From assembly GCA_965228695.1 (NCBI GenBank), contig CBDDIB010000002.1, positions 1,240,001 to 1,304,000 of the forward strand: a stretch of DNA of 64,000 bases. The letters run 5' to 3'. The notes beneath the pieces were generated by a model, which was not told where the DNA came from, ran no database searches, and saw only the letters and a program-made list of their open reading frames with translations. The DNA is from JAJFJD01 sp965228695. Its GTDB lineage: Bacteria; Pseudomonadota; Alphaproteobacteria; UBA8366. The position numbers were made by a program, and so were the translations under genes. Positions 8,528 to 17,185 of this stretch are shown here, piece by piece; within the stretch, counting starts at the first letter, position 1; each line of letters opens with the position of its first letter.

Positions 8528-9919
8528 ATGCCATCGATGAGCAGAGAACTCGCGGCCTGGGTGGCCGGACTGACCTATGACGACCTCCCGCCCGAGGTCG
8601 TCGACCGCGCCAAGGGGCTGACGCTGCAAGGCCTGTCTTCGGCGTTGCTGGGCTACGGCCAGCCGCAGACCGACAGTGCGCTCGCCATGATGCAGGAGGA
8701 GGATGCGGGCGGTGCGGGCGTCGCCACCGTGCTGGTGCATGGCGCGAAGCTGACCAAGGGCGGGGCCTGTTACGTCAATTCGGACCTGATGTTCCTCGGC
8801 GGCAAGTGGGACACCTTCCGCATGCTGACGCATCCGGGCTGCGCCATCCTGCCGGCGGCGCTGATGGCGTCGGAAACCGGGGGCGTGTCGGGCAAGGATT
8901 ACATCACCGGTATCGTCGCGGCCTACGAGGTGATGGAGCGCATGGCGGCGGACTTCATTCCGACCGTGATGTCGCGTGGGTTCCATTCCGGACCGGTGTT
9001 CGGCATCTTCGGCGCGGCGGTCGCGGCGGCAAAGATCGGCGGGCTGGACGAGGAGCAGATCCACACCGCCATCGCGCAATGCGTCAACCTCGCCAGCGGC
9101 AATCTGGAAAACATGCGCAGCGGCGGCACATCGCTGCGCGAAGGCGGCGCGGTGCGCAATGCGCTGCTTGCGGTCGCGCTCGCCCGGCACGGCGCGCGCG
9201 GTGGCGATACGGCGCTCGAAGGCGATGCCGGGTTCTATCACTCCTACATCGGCAACAATAAGGGCGAGCTGCGCTTCAGCTTTACGGCGGACAACCGCAC
9301 GACGCTCGACAAGATCACCAAGGATCTCGGCAAGGACTGGATGATCCTGGAGACGCTCTACCGGATCTATTCGACCGCCGGGTATAACATCGCGCATGTG
9401 GACGTCACTGCCGCACTCTGCGAAGAGCACGACATCCGGCCGGAAGACGTGGAACGGGTCGAAGCGGTCGTGAACTGGATGGAAACGGAATATCCCAGTC
9501 CCGCGTTTCCCGCGCGCAGCACCGAACCCAAGGTCGGCAGCACGCAGTATTACTCGGCCTACGGCGTGGTCGAGCGGTCCTTCCCGATGACGAAGTTCGT
9601 CGAGCATGGCATCGGGCCGGACGATCCGCCCGCCGTGCTGGAAATGATGAAGCGGGTGACCATCGTCCCGTCGCACCGGCATACCCTGTTCGGGCCGCGG
9701 GTCACGATCCACCTGAAGGACGGCCGCAGCGTGACCAAGGCGGGCACCGGCCGCGAGTTCATCTGGGATTTCGAGGAGGAAGTGCGCCGGATCAGCCCGA
9801 TCATCCCCGGCATCCCGATCCCCGAAGGCCAATATCAGGACCTGATTGCCGCCTGCCGCGACTTGGACACGCTGGAGCGGGCCGATCGGCTCGTCGGCTT
9901 GACGGTGGCGCCGGACTAG
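8528..9919 (+). CDS. MmgE/PrpD family protein (2-methylcitrate-dehydratase fold)
   Basis: A 463-residue MmgE/PrpD-family protein. Family landmarks are the N-terminal helical segment SRELAAWVAGLTYDDLPPEV, the conserved Gly/His stretch RGFHSGPVFGIFGAA near residues 155-170, and a C-terminal alpha/beta domain. Characterised members dehydrate 2-methylcitrate or decarboxylate cis-aconitate; many catabolic paralogues act on other hydroxy acids. I chose ATG 8528 over an upstream GTG (8495) because the family starts near this point. It lies 75 bases after the ketopantoate-reductase-like gene. A second, independent family member is at 37338. Confidence 0.83.
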   Translation: MPSMSRELAAWVAGLTYDDLPPEVVDRAKGLTLQGLSSALLGYGQPQTDSALAMMQEEDAGGAGVATVLVHGAKLTKGGACYVNSDLMFLGGKWDTFRMLTHPGCAILPAALMASETGGVSGKDYITGIVAAYEVMERMAADFIPTVMSRGFHSGPVFGIFGAAVAAAKIGGLDEEQIHTAIAQCVNLASGNLENMRSGGTSLREGGAVRNALLAVALARHGARGGDTALEGDAGFYHSYIGNNKGELRFSFTADNRTTLDKITKDLGKDWMILETLYRIYSTAGYNIAHVDVTAALCEEHDIRPEDVERVEAVVNWMETEYPSPAFPARSTEPKVGSTQYYSAYGVVERSFPMTKFVEHGIGPDDPPAVLEMMKRVTIVPSHRHTLFGPRVTIHLKDGRSVTKAGTGREFIWDFEEEVRRISPIIPGIPIPEGQYQDLIAACRDLDTLERADRLVGLTVAPD

Positions 9920-9928
9920 CCGCGCCGG

Positions 9929-10570
9929 TTACTTCTGGTCCGGCTTGCTGTTCAGCCAGTCGGGCCAGCGCAGGTTCCAGTAGATGGCCGCCGCGCGCAT
10001 GCCGAAGATGATTGCGAAACCGATCGCCGAGTTGATCTCCCAATTGTCCGGGAAGACCGACATCAGGACGACCAGCAGGCTGGTGCCGAGCAGGACCGGC
10101 ACGGCGTAGATCTCCTCGTTCATCAGCATCGTCTGGCGGCCGGCCAGCACGTCGCGAATCAGGCCGCCGCCGATCGCCGTGATGATGCCGAGGATGACCG
10201 GCGCGACCGGGAGGCCGAAGTCCAACCGCCAGACCATGCCCGCCGACTGCACGGCGAACAGCGCCACACCCAGGCCATCGAGATAGAGCATCGTTTGAAA
10301 GACTTTTCCCCGAGCGAAGAACCGGTGCGCCCAGAAGGCGGCGGTGCTCGCCGCCAGCGCGACCCAGATATAGGTGGGATCGAGTGACCAGAAGACCGGC
10401 TGGTCGGTGATCACGTCGCGGATCGTGCCGCCGCCGACCGCCGTGATTGTCCCCATGACGCAGGCGGTGAACAGGCTGACCCGCTGGGGGGCGACCGCCA
10501 GGACAGCGGTAACGGCAAATGCGACCGTGCCGGTCATTTCGCCGATACGGCTGACGACGTCCCAATCCAT
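9929..10570 (-). CDS. Trimeric intracellular cation (TRIC/UPF0126) channel
   Basis: A 213-residue integral membrane protein with two repeats of the UPF0126 domain, each bearing the diagnostic glycine-arginine motif: GGGTIRD at residues 46-52 and GGGLIRD at 134-140. About seven hydrophobic segments are visible. Prokaryotic TRIC homologues form homotrimeric cation channels. The substrate and role in this organism are unknown. Leftward, only nine bases from the end of the convergent MmgE/PrpD gene, and 42 bases downstream of the leftward dioxygenase at 10613, so possibly co-transcribed with it. Confidence 0.9.
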   Translation of the reverse strand: MDWDVVSRIGEMTGTVAFAVTAVLAVAPQRVSLFTACVMGTITAVGGGTIRDVITDQPVFWSLDPTYIWVALAASTAAFWAHRFFARGKVFQTMLYLDGLGVALFAVQSAGMVWRLDFGLPVAPVILGIITAIGGGLIRDVLAGRQTMLMNEEIYAVPVLLGTSLLVVLMSVFPDNWEINSAIGFAIIFGMRAAAIYWNLRWPDWLNSKPDQK

Positions 10571-10612
10571 GATGTTGCCTGCTGTTGCCGGGGTCTTCCG
10601 GGATGGCGCGTT

Positions 10613-11443
10613 TTAGAACGGCACCTCGCCTTGGATCAACACCCGAAGCATGATGCGCCCTTCCGCCGGGTCGTAATCGCGGTGCGCGATGTGCAGGACC
10701 GCGCGGTTGTCCCAGATCACCATATCGCCCGGCCGCCATTTATGGCGGTAGGTTACATCGGGCGTGATCGTCCGCTCGACCAGGTCGTCGATGAACGCGG
10801 CGCTGCTCTCCGGGTCCATGCCTTCCAGATTGCGCAGTTTCCCCGGGTGGAAATACAGCGCCTTCTTGCCGGTCGAGGGGTGCGTGCGGACAAGCGGATG
10901 CGTGCGCGGCTTGCCGTATTTTTCCCGCGCTTCGGCGCTGACATAGTTATGGTCTTCGATCTTGGTCACCACCGTGCGGGTGGCGAGATCGGCTTGCGCC
11001 TCTGCGGGCAACCCGTCATAGGCGCGCTGCATATTGGCGAAGCCGGTATCGCCGCCGGACGTCGGCAGCTTCACCGCGTAGAGCGCCGTGTATTTCGGCG
11101 GCCGTTCATGGTTGGTGTGGTCGGTATGCCATTCGCGCGCACCGACAGGCGCGAAGATTCCGTCCGGCCCGACCCTGGTCTTGCTGCTGTCGAGCACCGC
11201 GATCTCGGGATGGTCGTCCATGAGCATTTCGGTCAGGTGCTGCGCCATGGTGTCGCCGAAATGGCGCACGGCCGCGAGATACTGGTCGGGCGAATAGGAT
11301 TGATCACGCACGACCAAGACCAGATGGTCGTCGAGCGCGGCTTCCATCGTCGCCACGTCTTCCTGTGAGACCGGGCCTGCGAGATCGATTCCGGTCGCTT
11401 CGGCGCCGAGCGCGCCGGACAAGGGCGTGATCGTCAAAGGCAT
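10613..11443 (-). CDS. TauD-like 2-oxoglutarate dioxygenase
   Basis: A 276-residue Fe(II)/2-oxoglutarate oxygenase most like taurine dioxygenase TauD in length and ending (GEVPF against the TauD GDKPF). Iron ligands are His106 and Asp108 (EWHTDHTN) and His251 (WDNRAVLHIAH); Arg267 (MLRVLIQG) should bind 2-oxoglutarate. The histidine that normally precedes that arginine is leucine here, but it is not a metal ligand, so activity is expected. Substrate may be a sulfonate or a related small molecule. It heads a leftward unit with the TRIC channel and is divergent from hydantoinase A across a 202-bp gap. Confidence 0.88.
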   Translation of the reverse strand: MPLTITPLSGALGAEATGIDLAGPVSQEDVATMEAALDDHLVLVVRDQSYSPDQYLAAVRHFGDTMAQHLTEMLMDDHPEIAVLDSSKTRVGPDGIFAPVGAREWHTDHTNHERPPKYTALYAVKLPTSGGDTGFANMQRAYDGLPAEAQADLATRTVVTKIEDHNYVSAEAREKYGKPRTHPLVRTHPSTGKKALYFHPGKLRNLEGMDPESSAAFIDDLVERTITPDVTYRHKWRPGDMVIWDNRAVLHIAHRDYDPAEGRIMLRVLIQGEVPF

Positions 11444-11645
11444 GGCATTCTCTCGAATTGCGGTGTTTCCCCATTGTAATTCAGGGCCGTGCGAACTGGA
11501 AATCGGCGTAAACCAGGCGAAAAATCAGGCCGGGATTTTCCATAAGCGATTCAGATGACATAATTAAGCAGCGATCGCGCCGCGACGTCAGGGCGGCGCG
11601 ACATCATTTTGTTGGAGGGACGCGTGGCGATCGAAACCTGGGATA

Positions 11646-13748
11646 GTGCGGGATCGAAACGTCGTGGCCGTTGACCGGCCGTACCGTCTCGGCGTCGATG
11701 TCGGCGGCACCTTCACCGATTTCGTGCTGCTCGATGAGATTGACGGGGCCATTCGCATCGCCAAGTCGCTGACGACACCGGCGGACCCGTCGGTCGGCGT
11801 GCTCACCGGGCTGCGCGCCTTCGACGATCCATGCCCCGGCCATATCGCGGCGACCAACCGCATCGCGCACGCGACGACCCTGGTCGCCAACACGGTGATC
11901 GAGCGTAAGGGCGCGGTGACCGCGCTGCTCACCACCGAGGGCTTCCGCGATATCCTGGAATTGCGCCGTCACACCCGGGTCACGACTTATGAATTATGGG
12001 AAGATCCGCCGACGCCGTTGGTGCCGCGCTGGCTGCGCTTGCCGGTGGGCGAGCGCGTGTTCGCGGATGGCGCGGTGCTGAAACCGGTGCCGCGCGACGA
12101 TATCGCCGCCGCGGTCGAGGTCATGCAGCGCGAGGGCGTCGAATCCGTCGCGGTCGCGTTCTTGCACTCGTATGTGAACCCGGAGAACGAACGGGCGGCC
12201 CGGGACATCCTGGCCGAACTCGCGCCGGACCTGCCGGTGACGCTGTCGTCCGACGTGCTGCCTCAGATCAAGGAGTATGAGCGGACCAGCACGACGGTGG
12301 TGAACGGCTACGTCAAACCGCTGGCGCAGAATTACCTCAACAATCTCGGTAGGGGCTTGGGCGAGACCGGCTACACCGCGCCGCTGCAGATCATGCTGTC
12401 GAACGGCGGGTTGGGGTCGACCGACACGGCGGGCGCGTTTCCGATCCGGCTGATCGAGTCCGGTCCCGTCGCGGGCGCAATCGTCGGGCGGCAGATTGCG
12501 CAGAACCTGGATCTCGATGACGTGCTCAGCTTCGACATGGGCGGCACCACAGCGAAGGCGTGCCTGATTCGCGACCAGGCGCTGCCGATCACCGAGGAAC
12601 TGGAGGTCGCCCGCGCCAAACGCTTCACCAAGTCGAGCGGCTTTCCCGTCGGTGTGCCCGCGGTCAGCATGATCGAGATCGGCGCGGGCGGCGGCAGTAT
12701 CGCGGCGGTCAACCGCATGGGGCTGGTCCAGGTCGGGCCTGAAAGCGCGGGCGCGGAACCGGGGCCCATCTGCTATGGCCGGGGCGGGAAAACCCCGACG
12801 GTGACCGACGCGGACCTGACGCTGGGGTATCTCAACCCGGACAACTTCGCGGGCGGGTCGATGGCGCTCGACACCAAGGGCGCGGCGGCCGGGTTGGAGG
12901 AATCCATCGGCGGACCGCAGCAGCGCGCCCTGGTCGAGGCGGCGTGGACGGTGCACGATGTGATCAACGAGACCATGGCCGCAGCCGTGCGCATGCATGT
13001 CACGGAACGCGGCGGCAACCCGGAAGCGGCGACCATGGTGGCTTTCGGCGGGGCCGGACCGGTGCATGCCTATAATCTGGCCCGCAAGCTGGGGATCCGC
13101 CAGCTCATGGTGCCGTTGCGGGCGGGTGTCCTGTCGGCCCTGGGGTTGCTTGTCGCGCCGCCGGCGTACGACATCGTGCGCACCTATAAGAAGCCGTTGG
13201 CTGGCCTCGCGCCGGAGGATATCGGCAATCAGTTCGACCAGATGACGGCGGAGATCGAGGCGCTGCTCGACGGGGTCGAGGACACCGGGCCGCGCCGCTT
13301 CCGCCGCTCGCTCGACGTGGGCTATGTGGGGCAGAGTTATCAGGTGACGGTGCCGGTCGAGGATGCGCTGTCCGCCGACGCCGTGTTCGATCGTTTCTCG
13401 ACGCTGTATCGCGAGAAATACGGCTATTTCTACGACGACGTGCCGGCGGAGATCGTGAACCTGCGGGTCTTCGGCGAGATCGAGGGGGCGGGATTACAGC
13501 TGACGCCGGCGGCCGGGGCGGACGGCACGGCGGAGGCATCGGGCAAACGCGCCGCCTATTCGCCCACGGTGGGGGCGATGATCGACTTCGCCGTCTACGA
13601 TCGCGCCACGCTGGCCCCCGGCATGACCTTCGCCGGGCCGGCCATCGTCGAGGAGCAGACCTCGACCACCATCATCGATTCGGAGGCGGCCGTGGAGATC
13701 GACGCCTTCGGGTCGCTTGTCATCACCTTGCCGGGAGAGACGCCGTGA
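11646..13748 (+). CDS. hyuA: Hydantoinase/oxoprolinase subunit A
   Basis: A 700-residue HyuA-family ATPase subunit. The phosphate loop YRLGVDVGGTFTDFVLLDE lies at residues 13-31; further family marks are THATTLVANTVIERKG-like (about 78-92), LSFDMGGTTAKACLI (about 297) and MVAFGGAGPVHAYNLAR (about 463). With HyuB it hydrolyses ATP to open a cyclic amide such as hydantoin, 5-oxoproline or a related lactam, or to carboxylate a substrate as in acetophenone/acetone carboxylases. The start is uncertain: GTG 11646 and GTG 11664 both fit, whereas the best GGAGG serves a GTG at 11624 in another frame that stops after 16 codons. Its stop overlaps the hyuB start (GTGA). Confidence 0.9.
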   Translation: MRDRNVVAVDRPYRLGVDVGGTFTDFVLLDEIDGAIRIAKSLTTPADPSVGVLTGLRAFDDPCPGHIAATNRIAHATTLVANTVIERKGAVTALLTTEGFRDILELRRHTRVTTYELWEDPPTPLVPRWLRLPVGERVFADGAVLKPVPRDDIAAAVEVMQREGVESVAVAFLHSYVNPENERAARDILAELAPDLPVTLSSDVLPQIKEYERTSTTVVNGYVKPLAQNYLNNLGRGLGETGYTAPLQIMLSNGGLGSTDTAGAFPIRLIESGPVAGAIVGRQIAQNLDLDDVLSFDMGGTTAKACLIRDQALPITEELEVARAKRFTKSSGFPVGVPAVSMIEIGAGGGSIAAVNRMGLVQVGPESAGAEPGPICYGRGGKTPTVTDADLTLGYLNPDNFAGGSMALDTKGAAAGLEESIGGPQQRALVEAAWTVHDVINETMAAAVRMHVTERGGNPEAATMVAFGGAGPVHAYNLARKLGIRQLMVPLRAGVLSALGLLVAPPAYDIVRTYKKPLAGLAPEDIGNQFDQMTAEIEALLDGVEDTGPRRFRRSLDVGYVGQSYQVTVPVEDALSADAVFDRFSTLYREKYGYFYDDVPAEIVNLRVFGEIEGAGLQLTPAAGADGTAEASGKRAAYSPTVGAMIDFAVYDRATLAPGMTFAGPAIVEEQTSTTIIDSEAAVEIDAFGSLVITLPGETP

Positions 13749-15412
13749 CCGCATCCACCCGCCGGATCCCGCTCGACGTGATCTGGCCGCGCCTGATCGC
13801 CATCGCCGATGAGATGGCGACGACCATGTTCCGCACCGCCTTCTCGCATGACGTGGTCGAGGTGCACGACATGTCGACGGGGCTGCTCGATCATCGCGGC
13901 TACCTGATCGCGCAGACCTGGCTGGGGGCCACCGGCCACACCGGCTGCATGCCCGCTTTCGGCGTGAACCTGACCAAGGCCTTCCCGCCGGAGACGGTGC
14001 GGCCCGGCGATGTCTTCATCTGCAACGATCCATGGCTGTGCAACGGCCAGACGGCGGACATCTTCATCACCACGCCGGCGTTCCACGACGGCCGTCTGAT
14101 CGGTTTCGCGGTGAACACGATCCACCATGTGGACATCGGCGGGCGCAAGGGGTCGGGCCTGTCCGAGGAGGTGTTCGAGGAAGGCCTGATCATTCCCATG
14201 CTGCGCCTCTACAAGGAGGGCGAGCCGAACGAGGAACTCTTCGGGCTGATTCGGCGCAACGTGCGCTATTCGGAAAAGATGATCGGCGATCTGCGGGCCC
14301 AGGTGGCGACCGGCTGGGCCGGCTGCCGGGCGATGGAAACGCTCTGCGCCGAGTTCAAGCTCGACGGCCTGCTCGATGTCGCCGACGAGTTGATCGGCCG
14401 GACGGAGGAGGGTATCCGCGCCGGGCTGCGCGACCTGCCCGACGGACAATGGCACGAAGAGATGCTGATGGACATCGACGGCATCGACGAACCGCAGCCG
14501 CTGGCCGTGACTGTCACTATCGACGGCGACGAGTTGACCGCCGACTTCACCGGCACCGCGCCGCAGGTCCGGCGCCCGATCAACTGCCCGCTCAACTTCA
14601 CGCGGGCCTATGTCGCGATCCCGACGAAGATGGTCTGCGACCCGGCATTGCCCAACAACCAGGGCACCTACCGGCCGCTGCACCTGACCGCGCCCGAGGG
14701 CACGATCCTGAACCCGACCTATCCGGCGTCGTGTTTCTGGCGGCTCAGTTCGGGCATGCTGGTCGGCGAGCTGATGTTCCGCATCTTCGCCCAGATCGTG
14801 CCGAACCGCGTGCCGGCGGATTCCGGATCGCTGCCGACCTGGCAGTTCTACGTCACGGGCACGCGCCCCGACGGCGAGGATTACGCGCTGCATCAGCATG
14901 CCTTCGGCGGCATGGGCGGGCGGCCGGGCCGCGACGGTTTGTCGGCGGCCAGCTTCCCCTACAACGTGCGCGACGTGTCGATCGAATGGTCCGAGCATGA
15001 AACGCCCGTGCTCTACGAGGCGCGGCAGCTCATCCCGGATTCGGGCGGGGCGGGGACGTTCCGCGGCGGTCTCGGTCAGGAATTGATCTTCCGCGCCTAT
15101 GACAGCGGCACCGCGGACGGCCAGCCATTGGTCTTTGCCGGGGCGGCAGGGCGGATGCGGAACCCGCCCGAGGGGCTGGGCGGGGGCGGACCCGGATCGT
15201 TGTCGACCATCGACATCAACGGCAAGCCGATCGCCCCGAACAGTTCGCCCGAATTCTCGTTCCACAAGGGAGACGTGGTGCGGCTGGCGCTGCCCGGGGG
15301 CGGCGGACACGGCGACCCGGCAGAACGTGCCCGGGATAATATCGAGGCCGACCTGAAGGCGGGATACGTTACATCCGATGGCGCGCGGCGCGATTACGGA
15401 TACGATACATAA
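13745..15412 (+). CDS. hyuB: Hydantoinase/oxoprolinase subunit B
   Basis: A 555-residue HyuB-family subunit. It begins with the typical IWPRLIAIADEMATTMFRTAFS, then GATGHTGCMP, GDVFICNDPW and FAVNTIHHVDIGG, the conserved metal/active-site segments, and ends in the glycine-rich VVRLALPGGGGHGDP. Together with HyuA it forms the ATP-dependent ring-opening or carboxylating enzyme. GTG start fused to the hyuA stop in a four-base overlap indicates translational coupling. Ring substrate unknown; the downstream isonitrile hydratase-like and nitrilase genes hint at C-N compound use. Confidence 0.92.
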   Translation: MTASTRRIPLDVIWPRLIAIADEMATTMFRTAFSHDVVEVHDMSTGLLDHRGYLIAQTWLGATGHTGCMPAFGVNLTKAFPPETVRPGDVFICNDPWLCNGQTADIFITTPAFHDGRLIGFAVNTIHHVDIGGRKGSGLSEEVFEEGLIIPMLRLYKEGEPNEELFGLIRRNVRYSEKMIGDLRAQVATGWAGCRAMETLCAEFKLDGLLDVADELIGRTEEGIRAGLRDLPDGQWHEEMLMDIDGIDEPQPLAVTVTIDGDELTADFTGTAPQVRRPINCPLNFTRAYVAIPTKMVCDPALPNNQGTYRPLHLTAPEGTILNPTYPASCFWRLSSGMLVGELMFRIFAQIVPNRVPADSGSLPTWQFYVTGTRPDGEDYALHQHAFGGMGGRPGRDGLSAASFPYNVRDVSIEWSEHETPVLYEARQLIPDSGGAGTFRGGLGQELIFRAYDSGTADGQPLVFAGAAGRMRNPPEGLGGGGPGSLSTIDINGKPIAPNSSPEFSFHKGDVVRLALPGGGGHGDPAERARDNIEADLKAGYVTSDGARRDYGYDT

Positions 15413-15471
15413 ACGCCGGGGAACGGCATATCCATTCGTTCCCTCGGTCAACCAACGTGGAGGACACAGCC

Positions 15472-16149
15472 ATGGCATTCCGCATCGGACTGCTCGTATT
15501 TCCCGACATCATGCAGCTCGACATGACCGGCCCGCACGAGGTGTTCACGAAATTCCCGGATACCGAAGTCCTGCTCGTCTGGAAATCGCTCGACCCTGTG
15601 CGCTCCGGCGGCGGCATGCGGATCCTGCCCGACGTCACCTATGCGGATTGTCCGCAGCTCGATCTTATCTGCGTGCCGGGCGGCGGCGGGATGAACCCGT
15701 TGTTGACCGACGCCGATACGCTCGATTTCCTGCGCCGTCAGGCGGAAGGCGCGCGCTACGTCACGTCGGTCTGCACCGGCTCGCTGGTTCTCGGTGCAGC
15801 CGGGCTGTTGAAAGGCCGCCGCGCCGCCTGCCATTGGATGTCGCGCGAGATGCTGGCCGAGTTCGGGGCGATTCCCGACCCGGCGCGAGTCGTCGTGGAC
15901 GGCAACATCATCTCGGGCGGCGGCGTCACGGCGGGAATCGACTTCGCCTTGACGGTGGCGGGCGAGTTGTTCGGCGACGATGTCGCGAAGTCGATCCAGC
16001 TCGGAATCGAATACAATCCGCAGCCGCCTTATGACGCGGGGTCGCCGGAATCTGCCGGGGCGGCGGTCGAGGCCGATGCCCGGACGGCTGCCGCCGGGCG
16101 CCAGGCCGAGCGGGAAGCGGCGGTTCGCGCGGCGGCGGAAGCTCTATAG
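15472..16149 (+). CDS. DJ-1/PfpI family, isonitrile-hydratase-like protein
   Basis: A 225-residue DJ-1/PfpI protein closely patterned on Pseudomonas isonitrile hydratase InhA, which converts isonitriles to N-substituted formamides. The nucleophile-elbow cysteine is Cys101 in VTSVCTGSLVLGAAGLL, the same position as the essential Cys of InhA; the acidic partner is Asp17/Glu23 in QLDMTGPHEVF. The C-terminal 35 residues are an Ala/Glu/Arg-rich helix. The ATG at 15472 has GGAGG eight bases before it. It follows hyuAB by 59 bases and precedes a Liv-type transporter. Other DJ-1 roles (regulator-like, glyoxalase) are possible. Confidence 0.82.
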   Translation: MAFRIGLLVFPDIMQLDMTGPHEVFTKFPDTEVLLVWKSLDPVRSGGGMRILPDVTYADCPQLDLICVPGGGGMNPLLTDADTLDFLRRQAEGARYVTSVCTGSLVLGAAGLLKGRRAACHWMSREMLAEFGAIPDPARVVVDGNIISGGGVTAGIDFALTVAGELFGDDVAKSIQLGIEYNPQPPYDAGSPESAGAAVEADARTAAAGRQAEREAAVRAAAEAL

Positions 16150-16195
16150 AATCAAGGGCGTACCGATCATCCGTAGATGGCGCTTATCCGCGCAT

Positions 16196-16250
16196 GCGCA
16201 AAAATGCACAACTGTGTGCGACTTTTTCGAATTGAAAGACATTTTTGCGC
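16196..16250. promoter_or_regulatory. Long inverted repeat upstream of the liv-type operon
   Basis: Perfect 11-bp arms GCGCAAAAATG (16196-16206) and CATTTTTGCGC (16240-16250) are separated by 33 bp. Nested between them is a second dyad, GCACA-ACTG-TGTGC (16206-16219). The pair lies about 80 bases before the first permease gene, in an unusually AT-rich gap. It looks like a paired operator or a strong RNA hairpin; there is no T-run, so a simple terminator for the preceding gene is less likely. Confidence 0.45.
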
Positions 16251-16327
16251 GGCGCAGACTTTGGTTAACAAGAAACAGCCGGAGGCACGAAAAGCGGCCG
16301 ACGGCATAATGGGTAAGCCGTCTTCAC

Positions 16328-17185
16328 ATGGATCTCGTCGTCGCTCTTGCGTTCAACGGACTGGTCTGGGGCCTCATCATCGCGCTCATCGCGCTCGGCC
16401 TGTCGATCATTTTCGGCTTGCTCGACATCATAAATCTTGCGCATGGCGACTTTTTCATGGTGGGGACGGTCCTCACCTGGTTCGTGCTGGAGTCCACCGG
16501 CAACTATTGGCTCGCTTTCCTGATCGTCCCGCTGCTCGGGTTCGGGCTCGGCGCGCTGGTCGAGCGCGCGGTCATCCAGCCGATCCGGGGCACCGCGGCG
16601 CTCTCCATCGTCGCGACCTTCGGCTTGTCGATCATCATCCAGGAAGTAGTGCGGGCCGGGTTCGGTGCCGCGCCGAAACGCATCCTGCCGCCGATCGAGG
16701 GCACCATCCCGCTGTTCGGAATCGAATACGATATTTACCGGTTGTTCGCGGCGGGTGCGGCGATCCTGGCCATTGCCGGGTTCTTTCTCTTCCTCCATGG
16801 CACCAAATTGGGCACCTGGATGCGCGCGGTCCGGTTCGACCGGGACACGGCGCTCGCCATGGGCGTGCCCGCGCGGACCGTTTACATGGTGACCTTCGCA
16901 CTCGGATTCGCCATGGCGGCGCTCGGCGGCGCGGTGGCCGCGCCGATCACGACGGTCGATTTCCAGACCGGCGTCGATGTGCTGCCCTTCTGCTTCATGG
17001 CCGTGATCATCGGCGGCTTGGGCAACCTGCCCGGAACGGTGGCCGCCGCGGTTCTGTTGGCGGTGACCGAAGGCATCGTCACCAGCTTTGCCGATCCGAC
17101 GATCGCCCGGATCGTCTCGCTATGCCTGATGAGCGCCGTCCTGATCGCCCGTCCGCACGGAATCTTCAGCGGGGCGACGCGATGA
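16328..17185 (+). CDS. Branched-chain-type ABC transporter permease (LivH family)
   Basis: A 285-residue inner-membrane permease of the LivH type with about eight hydrophobic helices. Family segments: MDLVVALAFNGLVWGLIIAL at the N-terminus, IIFGLLDIINLAHGDFFMVG (residues ~35-55), and GGLGNLPGTVAAAVLLAVTEG near 230-250, the EAA-like cytoplasmic loop. Forms the transmembrane pore with LivM. The stop overlaps the livM start (ATGA). Substrate of this importer may be an amino acid, amide, urea or nitrile-related compound; flanking hydrolases favour a C-N substrate. Confidence 0.92.
   Translation: MDLVVALAFNGLVWGLIIALIALGLSIIFGLLDIINLAHGDFFMVGTVLTWFVLESTGNYWLAFLIVPLLGFGLGALVERAVIQPIRGTAALSIVATFGLSIIIQEVVRAGFGAAPKRILPPIEGTIPLFGIEYDIYRLFAAGAAILAIAGFFLFLHGTKLGTWMRAVRFDRDTALAMGVPARTVYMVTFALGFAMAALGGAVAAPITTVDFQTGVDVLPFCFMAVIIGGLGNLPGTVAAAVLLAVTEGIVTSFADPTIARIVSLCLMSAVLIARPHGIFSGATR

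Noticed and set aside
10613..11443. Apparent loss of the distal histidine (Leu in place of His before Arg267) in a TauD-like enzyme, and Arg in the same place at 27959.
   Set aside because: In TauD numbering the iron ligand is His255 in the QH(Y)A segment, here His251 and His265; the changed residue corresponds to TauD His269, not a ligand, and TfdA itself lacks it. Both metal sites are complete.
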